This document shows positions 1 through 12,932 of a stretch of DNA of 64,000 bases, piece by piece (position 1 is the first letter of the stretch; each line of letters starts with the position of its first letter). The stretch spans positions 2,666,001 to 2,730,000 of the forward strand of contig JAFEKR010000001.1 in the NCBI GenBank assembly GCA_019022495.1. Reading direction: 5' to 3'. The translations under genes were made by a program, and so were the position numbers. This stretch comes from Epichloe hybrida (Eukaryota > Ascomycota > Sordariomycetes > Hypocreales > Clavicipitaceae). The notes beneath the pieces are model-generated. The model had not been told where the DNA came from, did not search any database, and saw nothing but the letters and a program-made list of their open reading frames with translations.

Positions 1-1518
1 TACTAGGAGCTTATTATTACCTAGTGCTTTCTAGCTAGCTATATCTAATATAATATCTAATATCTCTTCTAGTTTAAACTAGTTATTATCTAGGAATAGT
101 GTGTTATTTAGCTCTAGGAAGGTAAGGTCTAGGATTTAGAAGAGGTTTACTATAGGCTTAGGGAAAAACCTTAGTGCTAGTATACTTACTTTATTCTTAT
201 ATATAGTAGCTAGGTTTAGGTTATTTTTAGTTCTTTTTAGCTCTAGTAGCCTAGGTAATTCTAGGGGGGCCTAGCTTTAGAGCTAGGCTTATCTCTCTAG
301 TCTTTACACTCCCCTATCCTTTCTTTATATATTAGCCTTTTATAGGGTGTCTCTTTATATGTTTTTTCTCTTAGTTTTAATAACCTATTCTTAGTCCTTA
401 TTTACCTTAGTATAGGCTTACTAGTTTACTTCTATTCTCTATTATCTTTATTATCTCTTTACTTATTTAGCTTTAGTAACTACCTCTTTAGCTATCCTTA
501 ATTACTATACCTCTAGGCTAAGGAGCCCCTAGGGCTTTTATAAGGCTACCTTATCCACTATTTATTAAAGGTTTATAATAAGCTAGGTAGTGTATGTGTT
601 TATCCCTTCTTTATCTTATAGATCTAGGGCGTTTTTAGGTTAAAAGCATACCACTACCTTTGCCTTTATATACGGTTTATCTATTATATTCCACGTGTAT
701 CTAAGGGCCTATAGGATATTATCTTATAGGCTAGTAAAGATACTAATTAGCTATAGGATATAGTTAGATTTAGTAAGGTTTTTTACTTCTTTATAGTAAA
801 CTTAGATATCTAGGGTTACCTACGCTAGGTCTATAGTACTATCCCTATTATCCTTATATTATCTAGTTAGTTCCCCTTAGGGCATTACTAGTCTAAGCCT
901 TTACTAGCTTATAAGTTTTAGTAGCTTATTTGCTTTATTAGTGGTTTTATCTAGCCTATCCTAGAGAGAATACTTTTAGTTAAAATCTCCTATAAATACG
1001 CTCTAGTTATATAATGTCTTTATATTAATATCTTATATAGGGGTGTTTTAGTTATTACTATAACCTTTTAAATAGAGGGAATAGATATTAATCCTATGAA
1101 TTTCCACTAGTAACTAGTTAGGCCCTCCCTAGGCTAACTATAACCTTATATTATGTTTTTTATTAATATATATAGTATTATACTTATTATAGTATGTAAG
1201 TTAGAACTAGGTAAGGCCTAGGATAAGGGGCTATAGATATTTTATATATTCTTACTCTTAGATTATTATTATATTTATATTAGTTTAGTAATAGAGTGTA
1301 ATATATATTAGGCTATCTTTCTTATTTATATTTTAGAAGAGGACTTGTAATATTACTATATTAATTAGGGGGGTAGTAGTAAGTCTTAGCTATTCTATAC
1401 TAGTTTTATTCTAGCCCTAAGTTATTTTGCGTAGCGCCTAATGCTCCTAGCTCTTAGCTATTTAGCGCTTTACTTTGCGTTTATAGGTTAACCCCTCTTT
1501 CTTCCTATTATTACTATA

Positions 1519-1684
1519 TGTCATAGTCTAGCCCTAAGGGCTAATCGCGGGTACTTGCGCTACCATGTGGGTTTAACCCCAATTCTGTTACGCCATACAA
1601 AAGAATACGCATTGCATAAGTCATCATTTACTTGTGCAATTGACACCTATATTACTAGGTCTAGGCAAAGCCTAAATCATCACA
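1519..1684. repeat. Left LTR of TRIM-like family 2
   Basis: 166 bp, TG...CA ends, directly repeated at 1,882. This copy carries more A/T at the variable sites than the right one, consistent with light RIP or CpG decay. Confidence 0.8.
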
Positions 1685-1881
1685 TAGGCCCTTTCCCTAG
1701 GTGACCTTTCCATTAACCCCTTCTAACCCCTTATAAGCTAGCAATACCCCGCATCCCCTAGGGACTCTCTTTTCTATCCCTGTAAGCCTAGGAAGAACCC
1801 CGTTGTGGCTGCCCTATAGTGCACCTTTTTTTTTGTACACGCAGCTAGTTTAAACCTATGACCTTAGGTGACTTGTGCAAA

Positions 1882-2047
1882 TGTCATAGTCTAGCCCTAA
1901 GGGCTAATCGCGGGTGCCTGCGCCATCATGTGGGTTTGACCCCAATTCTGTTGCGCCATACAAAAGAATACGCATTGCACAAGTCATCATTTACTTGTGC
2001 AATTGACACCTATATTGCTAGGTCTAGGCAAAGCCTAGATTATCACA
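1882..2047. repeat. Right LTR of TRIM-like family 2
   Basis: 166 bp, TG...CA ends, followed by the target duplication CTATA. A chance open frame at 1,858-2,082 lies almost wholly in this repeat and is not a gene. Confidence 0.8.
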
Positions 2048-3442
2048 CTATAGGTTTTATAGCTATGCTAGCTCTCTCTTAGGCTAGAGCTAGGTTCTTA
2101 CTAGGGGAGCTAGAGGTAAAGCGAGATAGTTATTCTAGGTAACTAGCCTTTACTATGTTTTACTTCTCTTTTAGTACTAGGTAGTCTCTAGACTAGGCTA
2201 GGTGTAGTCTAGAGTATAGGACATAGTTTTCCTTAAGTTATTTATTTATTATTAGGCATAATACCTTACTATCTTTATACTAGCTAGCTTTACACTTACT
2301 ATACCTTAGTGCTACCTTATAAAACTTAGTAATATATCCTATTTAGAAGTAATTATAGCACTATCTAGGTTATAAGGTCTTATTATATAGTTTAGTTTAG
2401 AATAGCTTTGCTTTAAAGACTATTTTATCTTAGTATATCTTATTAGTATCTTTAACTTTAGCTAGTCTAAGAATAAGGGTAGTTTACTAGGTATTCTTAC
2501 CCTAGGGGTATCTTATAGTTACCTTAATTATATTTACTTTATTTACTTTTCTAATTTCTATTACTAGGTTTTTAATAGATATATACTTTATTAGAAAACC
2601 CTTAATAATAATACTAAGTATATAGTAGTAAATAGCTACCTCTAGGCTAAACACTTTAGTGATTTATTTTTAGTTTTCTTTATACTATATTATATTTCCT
2701 TTAAAGGTAATAATTATATCCTTACTAAGAAGTCTTTTAGCTACTATTACTAAGGCTTACCTAATAGCTTTATTTATAGCTATAACTATATTTTCTACAC
2801 CCCTAGACTAAAGTAATTCTTATATAGTGTTTTCTTTTATAAGTACTTCTCTATATTATCTTCTAGGGACTTAAAGAGAGAGAGGGTTAGTATTTAGTTA
2901 TTTTAGGGTAGGCCTAGCTATAATACTAGCCTAGGTTAGGGAGTTATTATCTTTAGCTTCCTCCCTAATAGCCTTCTTAAGGGCTATTTTTAATGCTTCT
3001 TTAGTAATATAAATATTACTATTATTAGTGTTTATAGTTCTTATTTTAGCTTAGGTATAATTTACTACCTAGTTAGCTATAGTAAGTATAATATACTACA
3101 CTTAGGTAACTTTATTACTTAGGATAAAGCTAGTAATCTTATTATAATATTTTATATCTTTAGGGTATATAAATTAGTTTTAGTTTACTATTAGGTTATC
3201 TTTACTCCTTTAGATATTAAACTATCCTATTCCTATATTTAAGTAATAGCTACTCTAAGCTAGCCTCCCTAAGCTTATATTAATTACTATTAGTATCTTA
3301 TTTACACTCCTATTACTAGCTTTATTATAGTGTAATATTATAGGGGGGGAGAAATAAAGGTAAGGATTTTAAATATTAATATGGTTTGTATTTTAGAGGC
3401 GATTCCAAACCTTAGGGTTAGTGCGGAAAAGTATGCAAAGGT

Positions 3443-4050
3443 CCTAGCTAATAGTTTATATTCTTAAAAAGGTTAAAAGAGATTAATTTATTATAGCTTA
3501 TACTAAAAGGTTATAAATAAAGTAATAGCTAAGACTATTATAGTTACTACTAGATAAATACTAGCTAGAGGTAAGTATATAAAGGTTTCGATCTTTAACC
3601 TAGCACTAATAATATATATAGTTCTTAATAAATACCTTACTTTATAAGCATATAGCTATCTTATAGCTAGCTAGCCTCTTTATTATTTATATAGCTTAAA
3701 GATTCTTTAAAGACCTGCTTTAATAAATATCCTATCTCTAACCTCTGCGCTCCTAACATTTTCTTACTAGGAATTTATTAGTAAAAATTACTTTTCTTAC
3801 TAGTATTTTACTAATAAAAATTACTTTTCTTACTAATTACTTTTTTTACTAAGATTTTACTAGTATTTTACTAGTAGAAATTACTTTTCTTATTAATTAC
3901 TTTTCTTATTAATTACTTTTCTTATTAATTACTTTTCTTATTAATTACTTTTCTTATTAATTACTTTTCTTATTAATTACTTTTCTTATTAATTACTTTT
4001 CTTATTAATTACTTTTCTTATTAATTACTTTTCTTATTATTTATTAATTA
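3443..4050. repeat. AT-rich spacer with 16-bp minisatellite between head-to-head LINEs
   Basis: About 600 bp separate the 5' ends of LINE copies A and B. From about 3,885 to 4,040 it consists of roughly nine copies of a 16-bp unit (TTACTTTTCTTATTAA), preceded by degenerate versions from about 3,765. No coding sequence is seen. Confidence 0.75.
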
Positions 4051-4229
4051 CCTTTGCATACTTTTCCACACTAACCCCAAGGTTTAGAATCGCCTCTAAA
4101 ATACAAATCACATTAATATTTAAAATCCTTACCTTTATTTCTCCCCCCCTATAATATTACACTATAATAAAGCTAGTGGTAGGAGTGTAAATAAGATACT
4201 AATAGTAATTAATATAAGCTTAGGGGGGC

Positions 4230-5500
4230 TAGCTTAGAGTAGCTATTACCTAAATATAGGAATAAGATAGTTTAATATCTAAAGGAGTAAAGATAACCTA
4301 ATAGTAAACTAGAACTAATTTATATACCTTAAAGATATAAAATATTATAATAAGATTACTAGCCTTATCCTAAGTAATAAAGTTACCTAAGTGTAGCGTA
4401 TTATACTTACTATAGCTAACTAGGTAATAAACTATACCTAAGCTAAAATAAGAACTATAAATACTAATAATAGTAATATTTATACTACTAAAGAAGTATT
4501 AAAAATAGCCCTTAAGGAGGCTATTAAGGAGAAAGCTAAAGATAATAACTCCCTAACCTAGGCTAGTATTATAGCTAGGCTTACCCTAAAATAACTAAAT
4601 ACTAACCCCCTCTCTCTCTAAATCCCTAGAAGATAATATAAAGAAATACTTATAAAAGAAAACACTATATAAGAATTACTCTAGTCTAGGGGCATAAAAG
4701 ATATAGTTATAGCTATAAATAAAGCTATTAGGTAAGCCTTAGTAATAGTAGCTAAAAGACTCCCTAGTAAGGATATAATTATTACCTTTAAAGGAAATAT
4801 AGTGTAATATAGAGAAGACTAAAAATAGATTACTAAAGTGTTTAGCCTAAAGGTAGCTATTTACCGCTATGTACTTAGCGTTATTATTAAGGGTTTCCTA
4901 ATAAAGTATATATTTATTAAGAACCTAGTAATAGAAATTAGAAAAGTAAATAAAGTAAATATAATTAAGGTAACTATAAGATACCCCTAGGGTAAGAATA
5001 CCTAGTAAACTACCCTAATTCTTAGACTAGCTAAAGTTAAAGATACTAATAAGATATACTAAGATAAAATAGTTTTTAAAGCAAAGCTATTTTAAACTAA
5101 ACTATATAATAAGACCTTATAACTTAGATAATACTATAACTACTTCTAAATAGGATATATTACTAAGTTTTATAAGGTAATACTAAGGTATAGTAAGTAT
5201 AAAGCTAGCTAGTATAAAGATAGTAAGGCATTATACTTAATAATAAATAGATAACTTAAGGAAAACTATATCCTATACTCTAGACTATACCTAGCCTAGT
5301 CTAGAGACTACCTAGTACTAAAAGAGAAGTAAAATATAGTAAAGGCTAGTTACCTAGAATAACTATCTTACTTTACCTCTAGCTCCCCTAGTAAGAACCT
5401 AGCATTAGCCTAAGAGAGAGCTAGTATAGCTATAAAACCTATAGTAATAATAGGAAGAAAGAGAGGTTAACCTATAAACACAGAGTAAAGCGCTAAATAG
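4230..5500 (+). pseudogene. LINE ORF1 (gag-like) relic with zinc knuckles
   Basis: Read through RIP stops, about 5,125-5,240 gives the spacing of two gag-type CCHC zinc knuckles (C-x2-C...GH...C, then C-x2-C...C), with several Cys codons now Tyr or stop. The same layout is at about 17,320-17,420 in copy C. ORF1 proteins of Tad1-group LINEs bind RNA through such knuckles; that role is family knowledge. Ends are approximate. Confidence 0.6.
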
Positions 5501-5539
5501 CTAAGAGCTAGGAGCATTAGGCACTACATAGAATAACTT

Positions 5540-8500
5540 AGGGCTAGAATAAAACTAGCATAAGATAGCTAAGACCTACCACTACCCCCCTAATTAATAT
5601 AGTAATATTATAAGTTCTCTTCTAAAATATAAATAAGAAGAATAGCCTAATATATATTATACTCTATTACTAAACTAATATAAATATAATAGTAATCTAA
5701 GAGTAAGAATATATAAAATATCTATGGCCCCTTATACTAGGCCTTACCTAGTTCTAACTTACACACTATAATAGGCATAATGCTATATATATTAATAAGA
5801 AACATAATATAAGGTTATAGTTAGCCTAGGGAGGGCCTAACTAGTTACTAGTGGAAATCCATAGGATTAATATCTATTCCCTTTATTTAGAAGGTTATAG
5901 TAATAACTAGAACACCCCTATATAAGATATTAATATAGAGATACTATATAACTAGAGCGTATTTATAGGAGATTTTAACTAAAAGCATCCCCTCTAGGAT
6001 AGGCTAGATAAAATCACTAATAAAGTAAAAGAGCTACTAGAACTTATAAGCTAGTAAAGGCTTAGACTAGTAATACCCTAAGGGAAACTAACTAGATAAT
6101 ATAAGGATAATAGGGATAGTACTATAGACCTAGCGTAAGTAACCTTAGATATCTAAGTTTACTATAAAGGGGTAAAAAACCTTACTAAATCTAACTATAT
6201 TCTATAGCTAATTAGCATTTTTACTAGCTTATAAGATAATATCCTACAGGCCCTTAAACACACGTGAAATATAATAGACAAACCGTACATAAAGGCAGAG
6301 GTAATGGTATGCTTTTAACTTAAAAACGCCCTAGATTTACAAGATAAAGAAGGGATAGATACGTACACTACCTAGCTTATTATAAACCTTTAATAAATAG
6401 CGGATAAGGTAGCCCTATAGAAGCCCTAGGGGCTCCTTAGCCTAGAGGTATAGTGGTTAAGGATAGCTAAAGAGGTAGTTACTAAAGCTAGATAGGTAAA
6501 GAGATAATAAAGATAATAAAGAATAGAAGCAAACTAGTAAACCTATACTAAGGTAAATAAGAACTAAGAATAAGTTATTAAAACTAAGAGAAAAAATACA
6601 TAAAAAAATACCCTATAAAAGGCTAATATATAAAGAAAGAATAGGGGAGTGTAAAGACTAGAGAGATAGGCCTAGCTTTAAAGCTAGGCCCCCCTAGAAC
6701 TACCTAGGCTACTAAAGCTAAAAAGGACTAAAAATAACCTAAACTTAGCTACTATATATAAGGATAAAGCAAGTATACTAGCACTAAGGTTCTTCCCTAA
6801 GCCTATAGTAAACCTCTCCTAAATCCTAGACCTTACCTTCCTAGAGCTAGATAACGCACTATTTCTAGATAATAACTAGTTTAGACTAGAAGAGATATTA
6901 GACATTATATTAGATATAGCTAGCTAAAAAGCACTAGGTAATAATAAGCTCCTAGTAAGCCTTATTAAGGCCTATAATAAGCTAGTAAAAGAAACTATAG
7001 TTTAGCTCCTAAATACTATCCTTAAAGTAAGGTATTTCCTAGCCTAATTTTAAACTACTAGAGTAGTAGTAATTAGGAAACTAGGTAAGATAATAAAAGA
7101 GATAAGGAAAGCTAATACTTAAAGGCTTATCTCCTTACTAAATATTATAGGAAAAATTATAGAAGTAGTAATTATAAAGTAACTTATAGCCTTTACTAAG
7201 GTAAAAGGACTTCTCCTAGAGCTATAAATAAGGAATAGGATAAATAAGTTAATAAAGACTATAATTAAGGTCTTAGTAAAGTGCGTAAGAGAGGCCTAGA
7301 GTAAGGGCAGAATTGCCTTACTTACCTAGATAGATATTTTATTTACTTTTAATAAAGTTAGCTACCTATACCTAATTTACTTACTAATCCTAATAGAAAT
7401 CCCTTACTAGCTAATAGCTATAATATAAAGCTTCCTAGTAAATAAAATAAGCTAGCTTAGCTTTAATAGAGAACTCTCTAAACCCTTTAAGATTAAGGCT
7501 AGTACCTTATAAGGATTTCCCCTTTTACTAATTCTCTTTCTCCTTTACTTTATAAAACTTTATATATACCTCTAGGCTATCCTAGGTATAGTAGTAATTA
7601 GATTTACTAATAATATAAATATTATAATATTTAGTAAAAATATAGTATAGACTTAGAGAAGACTTAAGGCTACTTAGAAGATTTATAAGAAATAAGTAAA
7701 GAAAGTAAGAGTAAAGTTTAACCTAGTAAAAACTAAACTTATATACTTTAGTAAGGCTTATAGGCCCCTATAGGCTAGGGTCTAGCTTAGTATAAAAGAG
7801 ATAGTGCTAATAAAGGTATACTAATTTCTTAGGGTATAGGTAAATAGGAAACTTAACTAAAGCGCTTATAAGAATATTCTTAAGGGAAAACTAGCCTAGT
7901 AGTAGCTTACACTCTTTATACTAGTAGCGTTAGCATAGGGCATTAGCTTTAAAGATACCTAGCTTATATACACATAGGTAGTCTAGCCTATTCTTACCTA
8001 TAGGGCAAGTGCTTACTATACCTTAACTAAGAAAGGAGGAAAACTATAAGGAATAATTAGAAGTTTTATAGTAAACTAATTAACCTATCTCTAGACTATA
8101 GCTAGAGTATTTAAGGCTATACTAATTACTTAGCTAGAAGTTAAAACCTATATCCCTCCCCTAGACTTTTACTTAAATAAGATAAAGTAAAAGTTTAAGA
8201 AAAGGATTATACTTAGTAAAATAATAAATAAGATATAGGCTATAGCTAACTTAGTGTAAATAGTACTATAATATAAAAGAAAACCCTTACTTACTAATAA
8301 TAAACCTAATATATAACTATATAAGGAGTAAAAGAAAAGATAGGAAAACTAGTATTCTAATAGGTAATAGAGATAATATAGGCATAGGAGAGAGCTAATA
8401 AAGGACTGCTTACTTACCTATAACCTAAAGGAAATCTAGAAATTTCACACTAGGCTTAATAAGTATATCTTCTCTATAATAGTATAATTATATATAGGAA

Positions 8501-9000
8501 AGATTAGCCTTAATAAGTTCCTCTTCTAAAGGCATATTCCTAGGGTAGCTTTGCCCCTATATAGCTATAGTTATATAGTTAAAGACTAGTACTATATAAT
8601 TATTAACTACGCTAACTATAACTATAGACGCCTCTAAATAAGATAGCCTAGAGATATATAGGAGGTAAGGCTAGCCTTAGATAATCCCCTAAAGGTAAGA
8701 TATATTATAAAGTAGTTCCTTAGTATAAGAAAACTCTAATACTATATATTAGCATAAGACCTAGCCTTTAGTTAATATAAACTAGGGGAGGATCTAGGCT
8801 ACCCTAGAGGTAACTAAACTAACTAATAAATAGACACTATAAATAACTAAAGAGAGACACTAAGTAAAATAGTATAGCTATAGAGGCAGGCTAGATATAA
8901 GGTAGAATTACACTATAATAGGAAGACTATAGGTCTAGAATAGTTATTAGATTAATTTTAAGTTAAAAAGCTATAGGTATTATTTTATACTAGCCCGCTG
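5540..9000 (+). pseudogene. LINE ORF2 relic: endonuclease, reverse transcriptase, zinc knuckle
   Basis: Readable motifs in order: apurinic-type endonuclease GDFN followed by a stop and KHPL (about 5,968-5,994); the reverse-transcriptase motif normally reading QGSPLSPILF, here stop-GFPLLLILFLLY (about 7,507-7,552); a PPLDFYLNK segment (about 8,155-8,180); and a C-terminal Cys/His knuckle region (about 8,560-8,620). The order is that of Tad1-group ORF2 (EN-RT-zinc knuckle). RNase H was not clearly recognised. Stops and missing acidic residues make it dead. Confidence 0.7.
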
Positions 9001-9098
9001 CCACCCCTTTACTAATCTAGAATTAGCCCTATTTCTCCTTAGGAATAGGGATTATTTATTATTACCTATTTTACCTAATTAGTTATATAATTTATACC

Positions 9099-11245
9099 AC
9101 AATAGTACAATTACGTACAGGAAAGATCGGCCTTAACAAGTTCCTCTTCCAAAGGCGCGTTCCTAGGGTGGCTTCGCCTCTATGTAGCTGTGGTTATGTA
9201 GTCAAAGACTAGTACTATATAATTGTTAACTGCGCTAACTATAACCATAGACGCCCCTAAATAAGATAGCCTAGAGACGCATGGGAGGCAAGGCTAGCCC
9301 TAGATAATCCCCTAAAGGCAAGATATATTATAAAATAGTTCCTTAGCATAAGAAGACTCTAATACTACACATTAGTATAAGACCTAGCCTTTAGTTAACG
9401 CAAACTAGGGGAGGATCTAGGCTGCCCTAGAGGCAACTAAACTAACTAACAAACGGACACCGCAGATAACTAGAGAGAGGCACTAGGTAAAACAGTGTAG
9501 CCACGGAGGCAGGCTAGATATAAGGCGGAATTACACTATAATAGGAAGACTATAGGTCTAGAATAGTTATTAGATTAATTTTAAGTTAAAAAAGCTATAG
9601 GTATTATTTTACACTAGCCTACCACTACCCCTTTACTAACCTAGAATTAGCCCTATTTCTCCTTAGGAATAGGGATTATATTCTCTATTACCTTGCTCTT
9701 ACCCTTAGCTAATAAGCTAGTAGCTAGGAGCTAGTTTGTCTCCGCCACTTAGGCGTTAAGCTGCTAGAGCTAAAAGATAACCTTATTATATTATTTCTCT
9801 ATAGACTTAGACCTAGCTAGGTCTAGGCCTACTATAGCAGTGCCTTATTTCTTCTTAGTGTGGTTTTTAGCATAGAGTTTCTTAACCTAAGCTATATAGT
9901 TCTCTAGGGCCTAGATAATTAAAGTTAGCTATAGAATAGAGCTACTACTAAGCTAGAGTAAAACCACTTATATTACTCCTAGTAACTATGCTAGCCTAGG
10001 TCTTAACTAACCACTAATATTCCCCTTACTAGCTAGTAACGTTTAGCTATAAGCAGATTAGCACTAGAGCAAGCTTAGAATAGGCGCGGGAGTTAATATT
10101 ACCTTAATATATACGTAATTGCGGACCTAATAATCGAAATAGGCATTAGACGTCACCCCTTTGCATGTAAATTAGCCCTGCCCCTAGACTAGAAATAAAC
10201 TAACTTACTAATAACGTTATAGCACTAATAGCCCTTATTTTTAATAGATTATATCTTATAGGATATACACTGGATCTCTCGTGGCTTACCTAGCTACCCT
10301 AGGTTAGACCTAGAAATAAGGCGAAATAAAGGCAAAGGGGACTTACTTCTAGGCCTTTTACCTTTACCTAATCTAATTTCTTCTAGGTTAGGGACTTCCT
10401 TAGATAGTTATCTAAGGTTATAAGATCCTAGGTAAATTAGAGCTAGAATAGCACTAAAAACAGGGTACTTACAGAGCTTAGTAATATTATAGCGCGTTTT
10501 TCTACGTAAAACATTAGTATTTAAACTAGCACTAGACTAGAGGAGCCTTAAATAGCTTCTAAAAGGGATAGGAAGGAAAAGAACCTATAGGAAATTTATT
10601 ATAAGAAGAGGAAAAAGGTTAGAACCTTAAGGGGGGAGAAGCCCTCTTTTATACTTAAGAGAGGGGGGGGGGGACTAACTATAATATTAGCTAGAAAACA
10701 AAGCATAAGACAAGTAAACATATAGATAGCGCGTAACTAATCTAGGAGCGGAACCGCCTAGTTACTAGGCCTAAATTACCTACCCCTTACTATAATTAAA
10801 CAAAACCATGTGCTTAGACTTTATAAGATATCTAGACTAGTGCTAGGTTAGATTTAGCTAAAAAGTAAGACACTAGAAGAGTTAGAAGTAAAGTAAATAA
10901 AAAGTAAATTATTATTATAAATCTAAATTTACCACGCCTTAGGGCAAAGCAAGAGACGCAAAGCTAGGTCTAAGTAGGACTAGACTAGCACTAAAGGGAG
11001 CTAGTTAGGACTACTACTACACTTTTTCCTTTCTTTTTTATTTTCTTTAGGATAAGGCTAGTGTAAGCTAGCACTAAATACTTACGATTAATTACACCTA
11101 ATGTAGCGCAGACCTAGAAGAGGGTTAGCGCTAGCCTATTAATAGACGCAAGGGGGTTTTTCTTCCTAGTAAAGGGTTTTCCCTCTTAACTAAGCGGATG
11201 GAGTACTAGGAACAGCTACATAGTTAGCTAGCTAGTGTAAAGAAT
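9099..11245 (+). mobile_element. Second 3' LINE fragment, less RIP-decayed
   Basis: From 9,099 the sequence repeats 8,477-9,051 (the C-terminal end of ORF2) and then continues through the 3' untranslated part, parallel to 21,240-22,813 of copy C. It keeps CG dinucleotides and Cys codons that are lost in the adjacent repeat (for example GCGCGTTCC versus GCATATTCC). A younger, 5'-truncated insertion next to the older copy B explains this best. Unequal exchange is the alternative. Confidence 0.65.
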
Positions 11246-11880
11246 ATATATAATTTATAAAATTTACCTTTTTTTAAGGATTTTACTATAACTAAGGTAA
11301 TTTATAATATTATAACTTTTTAATAATACTATTATACCTAATACTTTATTTTACTAATATAACTTAAAGAAAAACCTTCTTATTATTTTATTTACTATTA
11401 CTATTAATTATTTTATATTTTAAAATGTTATTATTATTATTTTAAATAATTAATAGTATTATTTTAATTACCCTATATAGCTTAATTAAGCTATAAAAAA
11501 TAAGTTTAACTTATTTTTTAAAATAAAACTAAGACTTACTTTTATATAATATACTATACTTATTATAAGAGCTTTAATAACTTTAATAACCTTAATTACT
11601 ATTATTACTTAATTACTATTATTACTTAATTACTATTATTACTTAATTACTATTATTACTTAATTACTATTATTACTATTATTTTACTTTTATTATTATT
11701 TTAAAAAAATATAAAAGAGAAAACATTTTTATAATATTAATATTTTTAAAAACCTTAAAATACTAAGTTATTAAAAACTATAGCTTTTACTATAGTAATT
11801 TACTTGTAATTACTAGTATTTATATTTAAGTTATTTATTTATTATTTATTATTTATTAAACTTTAACACTAATAATATTA

Positions 11881-11995
11881 TAAGTAATCTTAGTAATCTT
11901 AGTAATCTTAGTAATCTTAGTAATCTTAGTAATCTTAGTAATCTTAGTAATCTTAGTAATCTTAGTAATCTTAGTAATCTTAGTAATCTTAGTAT
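11881..11995. repeat. 9-bp minisatellite (TAATCTTAG)n
   Basis: About twelve perfect or near-perfect tandem copies. Its reverse complement (CTAAGATTA) recurs at 12,933-13,009, as expected for the inverted unit. Confidence 0.9.
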
Positions 11996-12379
11996 TATAA
12001 GCTATTATAAGCTATAATAAGATATAATAAGCTACTTATATTAAGTTTACTAGTAGTTCTTTTTATAGTTTTTTTAAAATAAGTAATAATAATAATTTAT
12101 AGAAAGATAAAATAATTTATAGAAATAGTAAATAATATAATAAGAAGGTTTTTCTTTAAGTTATATTAGGGAAATAAAGTATTAAGTTAAATAGTATTAT
12201 TAAAAAAGTATAATATTATATATAACCTTACTTAGTTATAATAAAATTATAAAAATAATATAATATTATAAATTCTATAACTAATTTAATAAAATAGGTA
12301 ATAATTAAAGCTTTTATATAACTAGCTTTCTTTTAACCTTATAAATACTAATAACTAATAAAAAGTCTAATATTACATT

Positions 12380-12800
12380 TGTAGTATTTGTAGTTAGTGT
12401 AGTTTAGGAAAAAAAATTTGTAGTGTAATGTATTGTAGTTTTTTTTTTTGTAGTTAGTGTAGTGTAGTTTTTTTTTCCTTGTAGTTAGTGTAGTTTATAG
12501 TGTAGTGTAGTTTGTAGTGTAGTTACTACACTACACTATAAATACTACACTACACTACACGTTTTAGTGCAATACTCTGTGTAGTGTAGTGAAAAAATTT
12601 CCTTGTAGTGTAGTATATAGTATAGTGTAGTGTAATGTAGTGTGTAGTATACTACACTACACTACAAATACTACATAATGTAGTGTAGTGTAGTGCAAAG
12701 CTCTGTTTGTACTACACTACACTATATACTACACTACACTACATACTACACTACAAGGAGATTTTTCTACTACATGTAGTATTTGTAGTATTTTGTAGTA
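12380..12800. repeat. TGTAG/CTACA-rich palindromic repeat cluster
   Basis: Runs of TAGTG/TGTAG alternate with their complement (CACTA/CTACA), giving several potential hairpins. Similar runs reappear at 13,965-14,160 at the equivalent place in the next unit. Confidence 0.75.
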
Positions 12801-12830
12801 TTTGTAGTATTTTGTTATATTTAGTAATAT

Positions 12831-12912
12831 AATAGCTTATAATAGCTTATAATAGCTTATAATAGCTTATAATAGCTTATAATAGCTTATAATAGCTTAT
12901 AATAGCTTATAA
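12831..12912. repeat. 10-bp minisatellite (AATAGCTTAT)n
   Basis: About eight tandem copies. A variant array (AATAGCTTAGA and related) occupies the equivalent position in the following unit at 14,166-14,550. Confidence 0.9.
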
Positions 12913-12932
12913 TACTAATATTACTAATATTA

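Larger units (their letters stand above)
1519..2047. mobile_element. TRIM-like small LTR element, family 2
   Basis: Two direct repeats of 166 bp (1,519-1,684 and 1,882-2,047), each starting TGTCAT and ending TCACA, enclose 197 bp with no coding capacity. The five bases CTATA occur immediately before (1,514-1,518) and after (2,048-2,052). Copies B (about 5,430-5,460, reverse strand) and C (about 17,610-17,645) of the host LINE are uninterrupted here and carry a single CTATA, so this is a true insertion with a 5-bp target duplication. A purine-rich stretch in reverse next to the left repeat (about 1,686-1,705) could be a polypurine tract, which would make the minus strand the sense strand. The repeats differ mainly by C/T and G/A changes. 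Less AT-rich than its host. Confidence 0.8.
1..3442 (-). mobile_element. RIP-decayed Tad1-like LINE, copy A (5' half)
   Basis: This is a reverse-complement copy of the element at 4,051-9,051. The bases at position 1 correspond to about 6,955 of copy B, so the RT and 3' part lie outside the window. The 5' end (AAAGG at 3,438-3,442, reverse of CCTTT) faces the 5' end of copy B. Gag and endonuclease regions are present but riddled with TAG/TAA stops, as expected from RIP (CAG/CAA and TGG changed to stops). A 529-bp TRIM-like element is inserted in the gag part at 1,519. No open frame of gene size survives. Assignment to the Tad1 group rests on the motifs read in copies B and C. Confidence 0.8.
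4051..9051 (+). mobile_element. RIP-decayed Tad1-like LINE, copy B (to end of ORF2)
   Basis: Begins CCTTTGCATACTTTTCC, the same start as copies A (reverse) and C. Gag and pol relics follow in order. About 6.6 kb of sequence is shared with copy C, but here the element breaks off at about 9,051. After about 45 bp of unrelated AT-rich filler, a second, better preserved copy of the 3' part starts at 9,099. Stops fall at positions expected for CAA, CAG and TGG converted by RIP. Autonomous activity is excluded. Confidence 0.8.

Noticed and set aside
1858..2082. 74-codon frame in the AT-rich block
   Set aside because: It lies almost entirely in the right LTR of a TRIM-like element and has no protein-like features.
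9690..11245. Long 3' part of the LINE as a separate element
   Set aside because: It follows ORF2 in the same way in copies B and C and ends with the same tail, so it is better taken as the LINE 3' untranslated region.
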